Positions 36,329-45,357 of a stretch of DNA of 64,000 bases are shown one piece after another. The stretch comes from Cupriavidus oxalaticus (lineage in GTDB: Bacteria; Pseudomonadota; Gammaproteobacteria; Burkholderiales; Burkholderiaceae), in NCBI RefSeq assembly GCF_004768545.1, contig NZ_CP038636.1, positions 62,001 to 126,000 on the forward strand. The letters run 5' to 3'. The number at the start of each line of letters is the position of its first letter. Within the stretch, counting starts at the first letter, position 1. Both the position numbers and the translations under genes were made by a program. The notes beneath the pieces are model-generated. The model was given only the letters and a program-made list of their open reading frames with translations. It was not told the origin of the DNA and made no database searches.

Positions 36329-36520
36329 TCAGTCAGCGAAGCAAACTTTGGCTGAGAGCTGATCGAGCTGGGATTTGACCATTACCAGCAGGCAGTGGGT
36401 GCCGTGGATTTCTTCCGAGTGATCGCTTTGGGATTCCAGGAGGAAGAGGATGCCGGAGAGGCTGGCGCTGAGGTGGTGCAGGGCTGATGGAGGGCGTCGA
36501 TAGGATGTTTCGCACTGTGC
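36329..36520 (-). pseudogene. Possible remnant of a small conserved gene in a long non-coding stretch
   Basis: Within the 730-bp gap 36251-36980, one minus-strand frame ends in ALHHLSASLSGILFLLESQS, then DHSEEIHGTHCLLVMVKSQL and DQLSAKVCFAD. The pattern (LSGILFLLE...CLL..VKSQLD) recalls small hypothetical proteins common in Cupriavidus and Ralstonia, but no matching start or N-terminus exists. The rest of the gap shows no gene on either strand. Confidence 0.35.
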
Positions 36521-36980
36521 AATTTGCGAATGAAGTCCCAAGAGTGGAAGGCGCACCTCTCCGCTAGCGGATCTTGATAGCTTCCGGGCGCAAGACCGGC
36601 TTATCGCCAGAGAATGGTGACTGTAGAGCGCCACGAAGAGCCGTATGGCAATCATTCGCGAAGAATTGGCATATGGCGGCTTGCGACCCTTCTGAGCCGT
36701 TCGACTCCTCCACAACTCGGTGGCGGCTATCCGAGTCCAACAGTCATCCGCTTCCACTGTCGCTTTGGCAGTTGATCGGCCGACGCGGGCGATCGCTTGT
36801 CGACGGCTGCTCCGCATAGCCAATCCAGAGCATGATAAAGAGATCGCCGTTGTCCAGGCCCACGGTCCGCTCTATGTCAGGTTCGCCATATACCACGGCG
36901 TATTGGAGACGTTTGCGCCTGCTATCTCGCATTGCAGTCGCCCGTCCGCTGGTGCCCCCAACCTATCCACATTCTCCCCC

Positions 36981-37979
36981 TCATCCACGCCGGCGCTGTC
37001 GAAGCGTCTGCGATGGGAGAACGCCAAAGTGGGCGCGATAGAGCGCGGCGAACCGGCCAAAGTCCCAGACGCCAAATCGTCCGCAGATCGCGGATACCGT
37101 ATCGCCCGGCCTCGCATTGCAGAGGGCTGCGCGAATGGCATGCATGCGGTACAGCGCTAGGTAGCGATGCGGTCCCATGCCCAGGTATCGATGAAACACG
37201 TTGCGAACCGTGCGTTCGGATGCATCGGCAGCCGCGCAGAGGTCGTCCACAAGGACCGTCGTTTCCCCAACGCACTTGAGGTAGCCCAGCGCCCTGCTCA
37301 GGATCTGACGATGACGTGGCTTGAGCCGGAGATGGGTCGCGCCATCGTCGACCGTCAGCACGGCGCGAAACACGAGGTTGATCAGTTCGGCGCGAGCCGT
37401 GAGCGTGGCGGCCGGATGGCGCAATTGGTCAGGGTCGTCGCGCTCGACGCGCAAGATGCGCCGAATCGTTGCCAGCAGTTGCGGCACGCCGTTTCGACCG
37501 GTGCAGACCAGATTGTTGGAGAGCAGCGTGGCGTCAAACTCGTCGACGTGCGTGTGGACCCAGTGCAGGACCAATGGCGCCGATATCGCCACCGTCAGCC
37601 AGCTTGCCGCCCGCTCCGCAACGATGTGGAACATCTGGTCGGGCGCCATCCAGCCGACCGTGCGCTCGTCGAAGGCATGGCCATCGACAATGGTGCATTG
37701 TTGTGCACTCAACGGCACGAAGATATTGAAGTAGTCGGGCATGCCGATACCCGAATAGGCCGTGGAGGCGCCCTCCCGGCCCATCATGATCGCCACGCCA
37801 TCGAGGTCGATCACCTTGAGCTGCCAGTCTCGCTGCGGCCGGGACCGCAAGACATACCTTCCCTGGACGCCGTAAAGCGCCGCCTCGAATTCGTCGAACT
37901 CCGGGCAGACCAGCTTCGTCAATGGATTGCTCCCTGGGCGGCCCTTCACGGCGGGTTGCCATGCAAGTCCAGGCGACAT
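36981..37979 (-). CDS. AraC-family transcriptional regulator
   Basis: A 332-residue protein with an AraC_binding_2-like N-terminal half (LKVIDLDGVAIMMGREGAST, DYFNIFVPLSAQQCTIV) and the AraC helix-turn-helix pair at the C-terminus (LVDDLCAAADASERTVRNVF, GPHRYLALYRMHAIRAALC and FGVWDFGRFAALYRAHFG). It is divergent from the isochorismatase-fold gene at 38053, with 73 bp between the starts, and so probably controls the 38053-40979 genes. Effector unknown; this branch is often tied to aromatic or oxidative-stress genes. Confidence 0.88.
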   Translation of the reverse strand: MSPGLAWQPAVKGRPGSNPLTKLVCPEFDEFEAALYGVQGRYVLRSRPQRDWQLKVIDLDGVAIMMGREGASTAYSGIGMPDYFNIFVPLSAQQCTIVDGHAFDERTVGWMAPDQMFHIVAERAASWLTVAISAPLVLHWVHTHVDEFDATLLSNNLVCTGRNGVPQLLATIRRILRVERDDPDQLRHPAATLTARAELINLVFRAVLTVDDGATHLRLKPRHRQILSRALGYLKCVGETTVLVDDLCAAADASERTVRNVFHRYLGMGPHRYLALYRMHAIRAALCNARPGDTVSAICGRFGVWDFGRFAALYRAHFGVLPSQTLRQRRRG

Positions 37980-38052
37980 TTGCCGATTTTACGTAGCCGG
38001 GGACCAAGGTTTCAAGAAATGATTAGCAGCAAATGGATGCGAAGGGGAGACC

Positions 38053-38706
38053 ATGACGGAATCAAGCCAACCGGGGACGTATCCCGCGGCGTCCACAGGA
38101 TTGCTGCTTGTGGATCCCTACAACGATTTCCTCAGTGAGGGCGGCAAGCTCAACGGCCGGGCAAAGCCGGTAGCCGACCAGGTCGGTACACTGGCCAACC
38201 TGAAAAGGACGGTAACCATCGTACGCGCAAGGGGCATCCAGGTGTTCTATGTGCCACATCATCGCGCGAGGTCTGGTGACTTCTCCACGTGGAGGCATCC
38301 CAGCCCGTACCAGTTGGGCGCCAGCCGTGCGCAGGTTTTTGCCGCGGGAAGCTGGGGAGGCCAGTGGCATCCGGATTTCGAGCCGCTTCCCGGAGACATC
38401 ATGATTCACGAACATTGGGGCGGCAGCGGCTTTGCCAACACCGACCTTGACTTGCAACTTAAGCAGCATGGTATCCAGAAGGTCATTCTGGTCGGGATGC
38501 TGGCCAATACCTGCATCGAGGCGACAGGACGCTTTGCGACGGAACTCGGCTATCACGTGACGCTGGTGCGCGATGCCACGGCAGCGTTCTCGGCGGAGGC
38601 CATGCATGCCGCGCATGAGATCAACGGACCAACGTTCGCCCACGCCATCGTCACGACCGCGGAGTTGTGTTCGGCGCTGGGTGACGCGGGCGGCGTGCCA
38701 CGGTAA
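38053..38706 (+). CDS. Isochorismatase-fold cysteine hydrolase
   Basis: A 217-residue cysteine hydrolase. The catalytic Asp is in LLLVDPYNDFLSE (about residue 20) and the nucleophile Cys in GMLANTCIEATGRFATELGY (about residue 155). The usual central Lys is not present: the matching stretch reads GDIMIHEHWGGSGFANTDLD. The EHW form recurs in a known subgroup, so the enzyme may still be active. Family members hydrolyse small amides or vinyl ethers. It starts after GGGGAGACC and is divergent from the AraC gene. A hairpin follows the stop, separating it from the next isochorismatase gene. Confidence 0.85.
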   Translation: MTESSQPGTYPAASTGLLLVDPYNDFLSEGGKLNGRAKPVADQVGTLANLKRTVTIVRARGIQVFYVPHHRARSGDFSTWRHPSPYQLGASRAQVFAAGSWGGQWHPDFEPLPGDIMIHEHWGGSGFANTDLDLQLKQHGIQKVILVGMLANTCIEATGRFATELGYHVTLVRDATAAFSAEAMHAAHEINGPTFAHAIVTTAELCSALGDAGGVPR

Positions 38707-38717
38707 GCAATCCTGAG

Positions 38718-38747
38718 ATCGCCGCTTGCGGGGGAGCGGTGATTTTC
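38718..38747 (+). terminator. Probable Rho-independent terminator
   Basis: ATCGCCGCT (38718-38726) pairs with AGCGGTGAT (38735-38743) with one mismatch-type pair over an 8-base G-rich loop, then TTTCT. Lies 12 bp past the first isochorismatase-fold gene. Confidence 0.5.
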
Positions 38748-38820
38748 TCCCTAACCTACGGGCAGGTGCCACTTGCACCGATCGCCGGAGCGACAGAAGA
38801 CGTTCATAGCGAGGAATACT

Positions 38821-39381
38821 ATGTCCAGGCGCGCACTTATCGTCATCGATATTCAGAACGACTACTTCCCGGGTGGCCGGTGGACGCTCTCGCAAATGGA
38901 TCGGGCGGCCGACAACGCGGCTGCACTGATCGCGGCGATGCGCGAAGCCGGCGAAACGGTGATCCATATCCGCCATGAATTTCCCACTTCCGATGCGCCG
39001 TTCTTTACGCCAGGCTCGGCTGGCGCCGAGATCCATGCCAAGGCCAGTCCAAAGGAAGGCGAGGCGATCGTCCTCAAGCATCACATCAATTCCTATCGGG
39101 ATACGCATCTAAAGCAAATCCTGGACGAACGCGGCGTCAATGAAGTCGTCATCTGCGGCGCCATGAGTCATATGTGCGTGGATGCCGCGACACGTGCGTC
39201 GAATGACTTCGGCTACCAATGCACCGTCGTCCATGACGCATGCGCGTCGCGCGATCTGGAGTTCGAAGGCGTCGAGGTGCCCGCCGCGCAGGCCCACGCG
39301 GCGTTCATGGCCGCGCTCAGGTTTGCCTATGCTCGTGTCATCTCGACAAGGGAATGGCTGGATGAGCAGCACCCTCGATAG
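38821..39381 (+). CDS. Isochorismatase-fold cysteine hydrolase
   Basis: A 186-residue cysteine hydrolase with all three catalytic positions: Asp in LIVIDIQNDYFPGG (about residue 10), Lys in AIVLKHHINSYRDT and Cys in CGAMSHMCVDAATRAS. This is closer to nicotinamidase/YecD-type cytosolic proteins than the gene at 38053. The ATG at 38821 follows GAGGAATACT; the frame extends upstream to 38773 without support. It is 36 bp before the Tat-exported hydrolase. The small amide or imine substrate is unknown. Confidence 0.88.
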   Translation: MSRRALIVIDIQNDYFPGGRWTLSQMDRAADNAAALIAAMREAGETVIHIRHEFPTSDAPFFTPGSAGAEIHAKASPKEGEAIVLKHHINSYRDTHLKQILDERGVNEVVICGAMSHMCVDAATRASNDFGYQCTVVHDACASRDLEFEGVEVPAAQAHAAFMAALRFAYARVISTREWLDEQHPR

Positions 39382-39417
39382 GGGACCGTACTGACCGGAC
39401 GCAAGGGGAAGCGCAAA

Positions 39418-40401
39418 ATGAACGACGAAAATGGGTCGGTGATGACAGCGACGCGCCGTGGCGTCCTGAAGGCCGTCGCGTCAGTGGCGGCATTGTTCAC
39501 GATGTCTCGCGCGGCGGACGCCGCCACCAACGCGACCGCCCCGGCGAGCAGGGGCAAACAACAAGGAGGGAATGCCATGCAAACAGTCAGGACGAAGGAT
39601 GGTGTCGACATCTTTTACAAGGACTGGGGCAGTGGCCAGCCCATCGTCTTTTCCCACGGATGGCCGCTGAGCGCGGACGACTGGGACGCGCAGATGATGT
39701 TTTTCCTGAACCATGGATTCCGTGTAATTGCGCATGACCGGCGTGGCCACGGCCGGTCCACGCAGATCGCCAGCGGCCACGACATGAATCACTATGCCGA
39801 CGACCTGGCAATGCTGACTGCCCATCTGGACCTGAAAAACGCCATCCACATTGGCCACTCCACCGGCGGCGGTGAAGTCGTGCGCTATCTAGCGCGACAC
39901 GGCGATAGCCGCGTGGCGAAGGCAGTCCTGATCGCCGCTGTGCCGCCATTGATGGTGAAGACGCAAGCCAATCCGGGCGGATTGCCAAAGGAAGTCTTCG
40001 ACGGCTTCCAGGCGCAGGTTGCAAACAACCGGGCACAGTTCTACCGCGATATCCCTGCTGGTCCCTTCTATGGCTTCAACCGGCCGGGCATCAAGCCGGA
40101 CGAAGGGGTGATTGGAAACTGGTGGCGCCAGGGCATGCAGGGTGGCGCCAAGGCGCACTACGACGGCATCGTCGCCTTTTCACAGACCGATTTCACGGAG
40201 GACCTGAAGAAGATCACTGTGCCGACGCTGGTAATGCATGGCGACGACGACCAGATTGTGCCCTATGCCGACTCCGCACCCCTTTCGGCAAAGCTGTTGC
40301 GCAATGGCATCCTGAAGACATACAAGGGATTCCCACATGGCATGCCTACCACGCATGCCGAGACGATTAACGCCGACCTGTTGGCTTTCGTTCGCTCCTG
40401 A
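39418..40401 (+). CDS. Tat-exported alpha/beta hydrolase (cofactor-free haloperoxidase type)
   Basis: A 327-residue protein. A twin-arginine leader ([17 protein letters not shown]) occupies about residues 1-40, before a core starting [18 protein letters not shown]. Triad: Ser in [13 protein letters not shown], Asp in [13 protein letters not shown] and His in FPHGMPTTH. The core closely follows non-haem chloroperoxidase/esterase proteins that also make peracids. Export is inferred from the leader; cytosolic relatives start at the internal Met. A highly similar paralogue lies at 43997-45031 on the other strand. It is in the gene run controlled presumably by the AraC gene at 36981. Confidence 0.88.
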   Translation: MNDENGSVMTATRRGVLKAVASVAALFTMSRAADAATNATAPASRGKQQGGNAMQTVRTKDGVDIFYKDWGSGQPIVFSHGWPLSADDWDAQMMFFLNHGFRVIAHDRRGHGRSTQIASGHDMNHYADDLAMLTAHLDLKNAIHIGHSTGGGEVVRYLARHGDSRVAKAVLIAAVPPLMVKTQANPGGLPKEVFDGFQAQVANNRAQFYRDIPAGPFYGFNRPGIKPDEGVIGNWWRQGMQGGAKAHYDGIVAFSQTDFTEDLKKITVPTLVMHGDDDQIVPYADSAPLSAKLLRNGILKTYKGFPHGMPTTHAETINADLLAFVRS

Positions 40402-40481
40402 TTATTCCCCCCGCTCGCGCAGACGTGCTGCCGATACGGATCCTCCACGGCGTCTAAGCAGGCGAATCCCGGAGTGCCATC

Positions 40482-40979
40482 ATGCTCAACCTCAGTCCGC
40501 TCGGAATACTCCACACCTCGATTGCCCTGGTGGCAGTGGCGTGTGGTCTGGTGGCGTTGTTTAAGCACGGCGAGATCGAGATGAGGACGCGATCCGGCCG
40601 GCTCTATATATGGCTGACGGCAGCGACGGCATTCACCGGGCTCTTTATTTTCCGCCATGGCGGATTCGGGCCGCCCCATGCACTGTCAATCCTGACGTTG
40701 GCAGTGCTCGCCATTGCCAGTGCCTGCGAGCGACATAGGGAAGCGGGCGTAGCACGCTACCTGGCCGTACTGGGCTACTCGCTTACGCTGTTCTTCCATC
40801 TGATCCCAGGATTGACGGAGACCGGCACGCGCATCCCGCTCGGCAATCCGGCCTTCAGCGGTCCGGAAGATCCGACACTGAAGGCGATGGTTGGCATCGG
40901 CTTCCTCGTCTATCTGACTGGCGCGACGGTCCAGGCGATGCGTATCCGCCGCGCCCACCGACAGACGGTCACCCCCTGA
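40482..40979 (+). CDS. Predicted membrane protein, DUF2306-like
   Basis: A 165-residue protein with four hydrophobic segments (about 8-25, 42-60, 65-83 and 90-110, plus one near 135-155) and His residues in the first, second and fourth segments (ILHTSIALVA, FRHGGFGPPHAL, LTLFFHLIPGL), which resembles haem-free or haem-binding DUF2306-type membrane proteins. Function is unknown. ATG at 40482 has only a weak ribosome site. It follows the Tat-exported hydrolase by 80 bp and may belong to its transcript, acting at the membrane near that exported enzyme. Confidence 0.6.
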   Translation: MLNLSPLGILHTSIALVAVACGLVALFKHGEIEMRTRSGRLYIWLTAATAFTGLFIFRHGGFGPPHALSILTLAVLAIASACERHREAGVARYLAVLGYSLTLFFHLIPGLTETGTRIPLGNPAFSGPEDPTLKAMVGIGFLVYLTGATVQAMRIRRAHRQTVTP

Positions 40980-40997
40980 ATCTCTGTTGCCCTTGTG

Positions 40998-41300
40998 ATG
41001 AGCCAGCCAGAAGAAGGACAGCCGGGGCTATCTGCCCAACTGCCGCTGCTCGACGGCATTCTTGAACAGCATAGGGTGCAACTCGGCGCCGGCACCGAAG
41101 GCGACTTGGTCGATATGTTCCGGCAGGCCGACTGGGTAGACGTGACCGGCGGAGTCATCACCGCGTCGATTCCGAAAGGATTTCTGGCCGACGTATTCGC
41201 GCTGTTTCCCAACGCCGGTTTCCACCGCTGTCTTCTTCGACTGACATGCCGGCACGCCGTCCTGCACCCGCTCAAGCCACTCCCAATGATCCGGTGGTGA
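40998..41300 (+). pseudogene. C-terminal fragment resembling an HD-domain hydrolase
   Basis: A 100-residue frame reading LSAQLPLLDGILEQHRVQLG, FRQADWVDVTGGVITASIPK and FPNAGFHRCLLRLTCRHAVL, HPLKPLPMIRW. The pattern matches the C-terminal part of cyanamide-hydratase-like HD proteins, which are about twice this length. The HD metal-binding half is missing, so this looks like a decayed gene. It might instead be a short stand-alone protein. It starts 19 bp after the DUF2306-like gene. Confidence 0.45.
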
Positions 41301-41331
41301 GATAGCCACCAACTTTCCAGGAGATGCAGTC

Positions 41332-42267
41332 ATGAAGCGTTTGTTCGCCCAACGCATGCCGGCCTTCGGTGTTCTCCCCACTGCGGGCCACGCGGCTGCC
41401 GCCGATGCCGCGGTCTCCGCGGGGACCGCCCCGACCTCCTACGTGACGGTCGAGGGCGACAGCATTGCCTACCGCAAGATAGGGCAGGGACCGACGATCA
41501 TTCTCGCCAACCGCTTACGCGGGACGCTCGATACATGGGATCCGTTGTTTCTTGACGGACTAGCGTCGCGGTACACCGTCGTCACCGTCGATTATCCCGG
41601 CATCGGTTACTCGACTGGCAAACTGCCCGACTCCATGGCATCGGCGTCGAAGTTCATCGATGAGTTCGCCAACGCAATCGAGGCCGATCGTTTCGTCATC
41701 CTCGGCTGGTCGTGGGGAGGACTTGTGGCTCAGACCTATCTTCTGGACCACGCGCAACGCGTTACTCAGGCGATCCTCATCGGAACCAACCCACCCGGAC
41801 ATAACGATATCCCACTGCAGCAGGTGTTTCTCGATCGTGCATTCAAGCCTGTGAACGATCTGGCGGATGAGGAGGTTTTGTTTTTCGAGCCCGCCTCCCA
41901 GGCAAGCCGTGCGCAGGCCAAGGCATCTCACGAACGCATCTACGCAAGGGCTGACGTTACCTCCAGGATACCCTCCAGGCCCGACGAGTTGGCGCCGTAC
42001 TTTACGGCGGCAGAGGGCTTCCGCAAGGATGAGGAGCACCGGCGCGATCGCATGGGGCAGGTGAATGTGCCGATCCTGGTAATCGCAGGAGACCACGATA
42101 CGAGCACCGCTGGGCAGAACTGGTTTCCTTTGATCGGGAAGATGCGACAAGCACAATTCATCTTCTTCTCCGAAGCGGGGCACGCACCACAGCACCAACA
42201 CCCCGAACTTATTTCCGACTACATTCACGATTTTCTCGTTAGGACCTCTCGCGACGGCGAGAGATGA
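41332..42267 (+). CDS. Alpha/beta hydrolase
   Basis: A 311-residue alpha/beta hydrolase. The first ~25 residues are Ala-rich and may be a weak signal or a spacer. Triad: nucleophile Ser in ILGWSWGGLVAQTY, Asp in VIAGDHDTST and His in FSEAGHAPQHQHPEL. Unlike the two haloperoxidase-like proteins nearby, the elbow is GWSWG, as in proline iminopeptidase/epoxide-hydrolase-like members. AGGAGATGCAGTC precedes the ATG. Convergent with the catalase gene, 163 bp away. Substrate unknown. Confidence 0.85.
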   Translation: MKRLFAQRMPAFGVLPTAGHAAAADAAVSAGTAPTSYVTVEGDSIAYRKIGQGPTIILANRLRGTLDTWDPLFLDGLASRYTVVTVDYPGIGYSTGKLPDSMASASKFIDEFANAIEADRFVILGWSWGGLVAQTYLLDHAQRVTQAILIGTNPPGHNDIPLQQVFLDRAFKPVNDLADEEVLFFEPASQASRAQAKASHERIYARADVTSRIPSRPDELAPYFTAAEGFRKDEEHRRDRMGQVNVPILVIAGDHDTSTAGQNWFPLIGKMRQAQFIFFSEAGHAPQHQHPELISDYIHDFLVRTSRDGER

Positions 42268-42430
42268 ACTCTGCGCCGGGCGGCCTTCTTCCGCGACAGT
42301 CGTCGACCATGGCTGACGTGAGGTCAACTGTCAGTGTCAGGTCGGCCGTAGCGGCCGATCGGACGAAGCCGCTCGCGCGGTAGGAGGCTCAGTTCCAGTT
42401 TGAAGGGGTGTTGGAGGTTCCGGTCCCTGA

Positions 42431-43861
42431 CTAGCGGTTCTTCAGCGCCTCGGCAACCCCTGCGCCATAGGCGCGATCGGCCATCGTGCAATTGCGGATA
42501 TGCCGTTGCTGCACGTCCTCGCTCGCGCCGCCGAGCGCGCGCGCCGTGTTGTCGAAGAGCTGCAGCTTCTGCTCGGGCGACATCAGTCGGAACAGCGCCC
42601 CCGGCTGCGAGTAGTAGTCCTCGTCCGCGCGATGGTCCCAGTGCGCGGCTGCGCCCGAGAGCGGCAGTGGCGGCTCCGCCAGCCGCGGGCTGTCGGCCCA
42701 CTCGCCGCGGCTGTTGGGCACGATGCCGGGCAGCCCGCCCTGGTTGCCGTCCACGCGCATCGCGCCGTCGCGGTGATAGCTGTGCACCGGGCAGCGCGGG
42801 GCGTTCACCGGAATCTGGTGCGCGTTCACGCCTAGCCGGTAGCGGACCGCATCGCCGTAGCTGAACAGCCGCCCCTGCAGCATCTTGTCCGGCGAGAAGC
42901 CAATGCCCGGCACGATGTTGGCGGGCGAGAACGCCGCCTGCTCCACATCGGCGAAGTAGTTGTCGGGGTTCCGGTTGAGCTCCAGCACACCCACCTCGAT
43001 TAGCGGGTAGTCGCCGTGCGGCCAGACCTTGGTGAGGTCGAAGGGATTGAACGGGCAGACCTGCGCCTGCTGCTCGCTCATCACCTGGATGCACAACGTC
43101 CAGCGCGGGAAGTCGCCGCCGTCGATCGCCTCGAGCAGGTCGCGCTGCGCGCTCTCGCGGTCGTTGGCGACGATCGCGGCGGCCTGTGCGTCGGTGAGGT
43201 TACGGATGCCTTGCCGGCTGCGCAGGTGAAACTTGACCCAGCGCCGCTCGTTGTCCGCGTTGATGAGGCTGAACGTGTGGCTGCCGAAACCGTGCATGTG
43301 GCGATAGCCATCGGGCAGGCCGCGATCGCTCATCACGATGGTCACCTGGTGCAGCGCCTCGGGTAGCAGCGTCCAGAAGTCCCAGTTGTTCTGGGCGCTG
43401 CGCAGGTTGCTGCGCGGGTCGCGCTTGACTGCGTGGTTCAGGTCGGGAAATCGCAGTGGGTCGCGCAGGAAGAACACGGGCGTGTTGTTGCCCACCAGGT
43501 CCCAATTTCCTTCCTCGGTATAGAACTTCACCGCGAAGCCGCGGATGTCTCGCTCGGCATCCGCCGCGCCTCGCTCGCCGGCCACCGTGGAGAAGCGCAC
43601 GAAGACGTCGGTCTTCTTGCCGACGCCGGAAAAGAGCCTGGCCTTCGAGTACGCCGTGATGTCGTGCGTCACCGTGAAGTGGCCGAAAGCGCCGGAGCCC
43701 TTGGCGTGCATGCGCCGCTCGGGGATCACCTCGCGGTCGAAGTGGGCGAGCTTCTCGAGCAGCCAGATGTCCTGCAGCAGCGCGGGGCCGCGCGCACCGG
43801 CGGTCTCGATGTTGAAGTTGTCGACAACGGGGGCGCCGTTGGCATGAGTCAGTTTGGTCAT
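42431..43861 (-). CDS. katA: Monofunctional haem catalase
   Basis: A 476-residue clade-3-size catalase that breaks hydrogen peroxide into water and oxygen. Active-site His in [15 protein letters not shown] (about residue 61), Asn in [20 protein letters not shown] and the haem-ligand Tyr in [15 protein letters not shown] are all present; [17 protein letters not shown] is the family signature. No signal peptide, so cytosolic. It is downstream of the hydrolase at 43997 on the same strand with 135 bp between. This fits a peroxide-handling role for the neighbourhood, though regulation by OxyR cannot be seen. Symbol is by family only. Confidence 0.93.
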   Translation of the reverse strand: MTKLTHANGAPVVDNFNIETAGARGPALLQDIWLLEKLAHFDREVIPERRMHAKGSGAFGHFTVTHDITAYSKARLFSGVGKKTDVFVRFSTVAGERGAADAERDIRGFAVKFYTEEGNWDLVGNNTPVFFLRDPLRFPDLNHAVKRDPRSNLRSAQNNWDFWTLLPEALHQVTIVMSDRGLPDGYRHMHGFGSHTFSLINADNERRWVKFHLRSRQGIRNLTDAQAAAIVANDRESAQRDLLEAIDGGDFPRWTLCIQVMSEQQAQVCPFNPFDLTKVWPHGDYPLIEVGVLELNRNPDNYFADVEQAAFSPANIVPGIGFSPDKMLQGRLFSYGDAVRYRLGVNAHQIPVNAPRCPVHSYHRDGAMRVDGNQGGLPGIVPNSRGEWADSPRLAEPPLPLSGAAAHWDHRADEDYYSQPGALFRLMSPEQKLQLFDNTARALGGASEDVQQRHIRNCTMADRAYGAGVAEALKNR

Positions 43862-43996
43862 GGCAATTTGGGCAAAAAGAGGGATTCAGCGGAGCCACTT
43901 CTGGAGGGAGGACTGGACGTGCAGAGTGGGAGTCGCGTCGATGGCCCCCACTTAAAGGTGGACCGGCCATCGACGGTGCCGACTGATTCGACGCAA

Positions 43997-45031
43997 TCAG
44001 GCCTTGATAAAAGCCAGCAGGTCCGCGTTGATGAGGTCCGCGTGCGTTGTTGGCATGCCGTGCGGGAAGCCCTTGTAGGTCTTCAACTTGCCGTTCTTCA
44101 GCAGCTTGACCGACAGCGGCGCGGAATCGGCGTAGGGGACGATCTGGTCGTCGTCGCCGTGCATCACCAGCACCGGCAGTCCGATCTTCTTCAGGTCGTC
44201 GGTGAAGTCGGTCTGGGAGAACGCGACGACGCCGTCGTAGTGCGCCTTGGCGCTGCCCATCATCCCTTGTCGCCACCAGTTCTGGATGATGCCTTCCTGC
44301 GGCTTCACGCCCGGCCGGTTGAAGCCGTAGAACGGCCCGGCGGGAATATCGCGGTAGAACTGCGCCCGGTTCGTGGCCGTCTGCACTTGCAGGCCGTCAA
44401 ACACGTCCTTCGGCAGGCCGCCGGGATTCGACGCGGTCTTGACCATCAGCGGCGGCACGGCGTTAATGAGGCAGGCCTTCGCGGCCCGCTTCTCGCCGTG
44501 GCGAGCCAGATAGCGCACGACCTCGCCGCCGCCGGTGGAGTGGCCGATGTGGATCGCGCCCTTGAGGTCGAGATGGTTCACGACCGCGGCGAGGTCGTCG
44601 GCGTAGTGATCCATGTCGTGGCCGTTCCAGACTTGCGCCGAGCGGCCATGCCCGCGCCGATCGTGCGCGACGACGCGATAGCCCTTGGAGAGGAAGAACA
44701 TCATCTGCGCGTCCCAATCGTCGGAGCTCAGAGGCCATCCGTGCGAGAAGACGATCGGGGTGCCATTGGGGGGACCCAAATCCTTGTAGAAGATCTGGAC
44801 CCCGTCTTTGGTGGTGACATAGCTCATGGGTGGATTTCCTTCCGGAGTTTCAGCGCCGTTCGGCGCAGTAGGAGCAGCGGACGCTGCGAATGGCAAAGCC
44901 GCTGCTGCTGCAGTGCCTGCCCCAAGGACCAACAACTGACGGCGCGTGACTCGAGCGAAGCCAGGCCGTGTTGGCGCGGGATCAATTTTCATGGGTATAG
45001 ATCTGAGTGGAGACGCGATCAGTCTAGCCAT
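43997..45031 (-). CDS. Tat-exported alpha/beta hydrolase (cofactor-free haloperoxidase type)
   Basis: A 344-residue paralogue of the protein at 39418. The ATG at 45031 is supported by GAGGAGACC just before it. The twin-arginine leader reads VTRRQLLVLGAGTAAAAALP (about 28-47), followed by a mature core with Ser in [13 protein letters not shown], Asp in [13 protein letters not shown] and His in FPHGMPTTH. Long identical runs with the paralogue across the core show a fairly recent duplication or transfer. Such enzymes hydrolyse esters and can form peracids from acetate and peroxide. It lies upstream of the catalase on the same strand. Confidence 0.9.
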   Translation of the reverse strand: MARLIASPLRSIPMKIDPAPTRPGFARVTRRQLLVLGAGTAAAAALPFAASAAPTAPNGAETPEGNPPMSYVTTKDGVQIFYKDLGPPNGTPIVFSHGWPLSSDDWDAQMMFFLSKGYRVVAHDRRGHGRSAQVWNGHDMDHYADDLAAVVNHLDLKGAIHIGHSTGGGEVVRYLARHGEKRAAKACLINAVPPLMVKTASNPGGLPKDVFDGLQVQTATNRAQFYRDIPAGPFYGFNRPGVKPQEGIIQNWWRQGMMGSAKAHYDGVVAFSQTDFTDDLKKIGLPVLVMHGDDDQIVPYADSAPLSVKLLKNGKLKTYKGFPHGMPTTHADLINADLLAFIKA

Positions 45032-45357
45032 GGTCTCCTCGCCATGCGATATGCATCACGGGCAATTCGATGTTGCCGGATCTTCACCAATGTCGCGGCA
45101 ACGCATCCGGCGCGTGCCGCTGGGTCGTTCACCGAGCTTAGCCATCCGCGCGACAGGATCTTCAAATGCGCCGGCTCATTCTTGACGGACTCTGGCTGAG
45201 CGCGATTGGTACTTCGCGATCAACAGATTTGTCCATACCCAGCCCCTAGTGCAGGCGGGCATTTGCTTCTAGATTTCAACGCATCACGTCAGCATCGATG
45301 CATCGGATCGAGACCCTCGCGGCGTGTTCGTTGTCCACCCCAGTCCGAGGAACCAAC

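Noticed and set aside
43433..45199. 588-codon plus-strand frame
   Set aside because: Opposite catalase and a Tat hydrolase that have complete active-site motifs on the minus strand.
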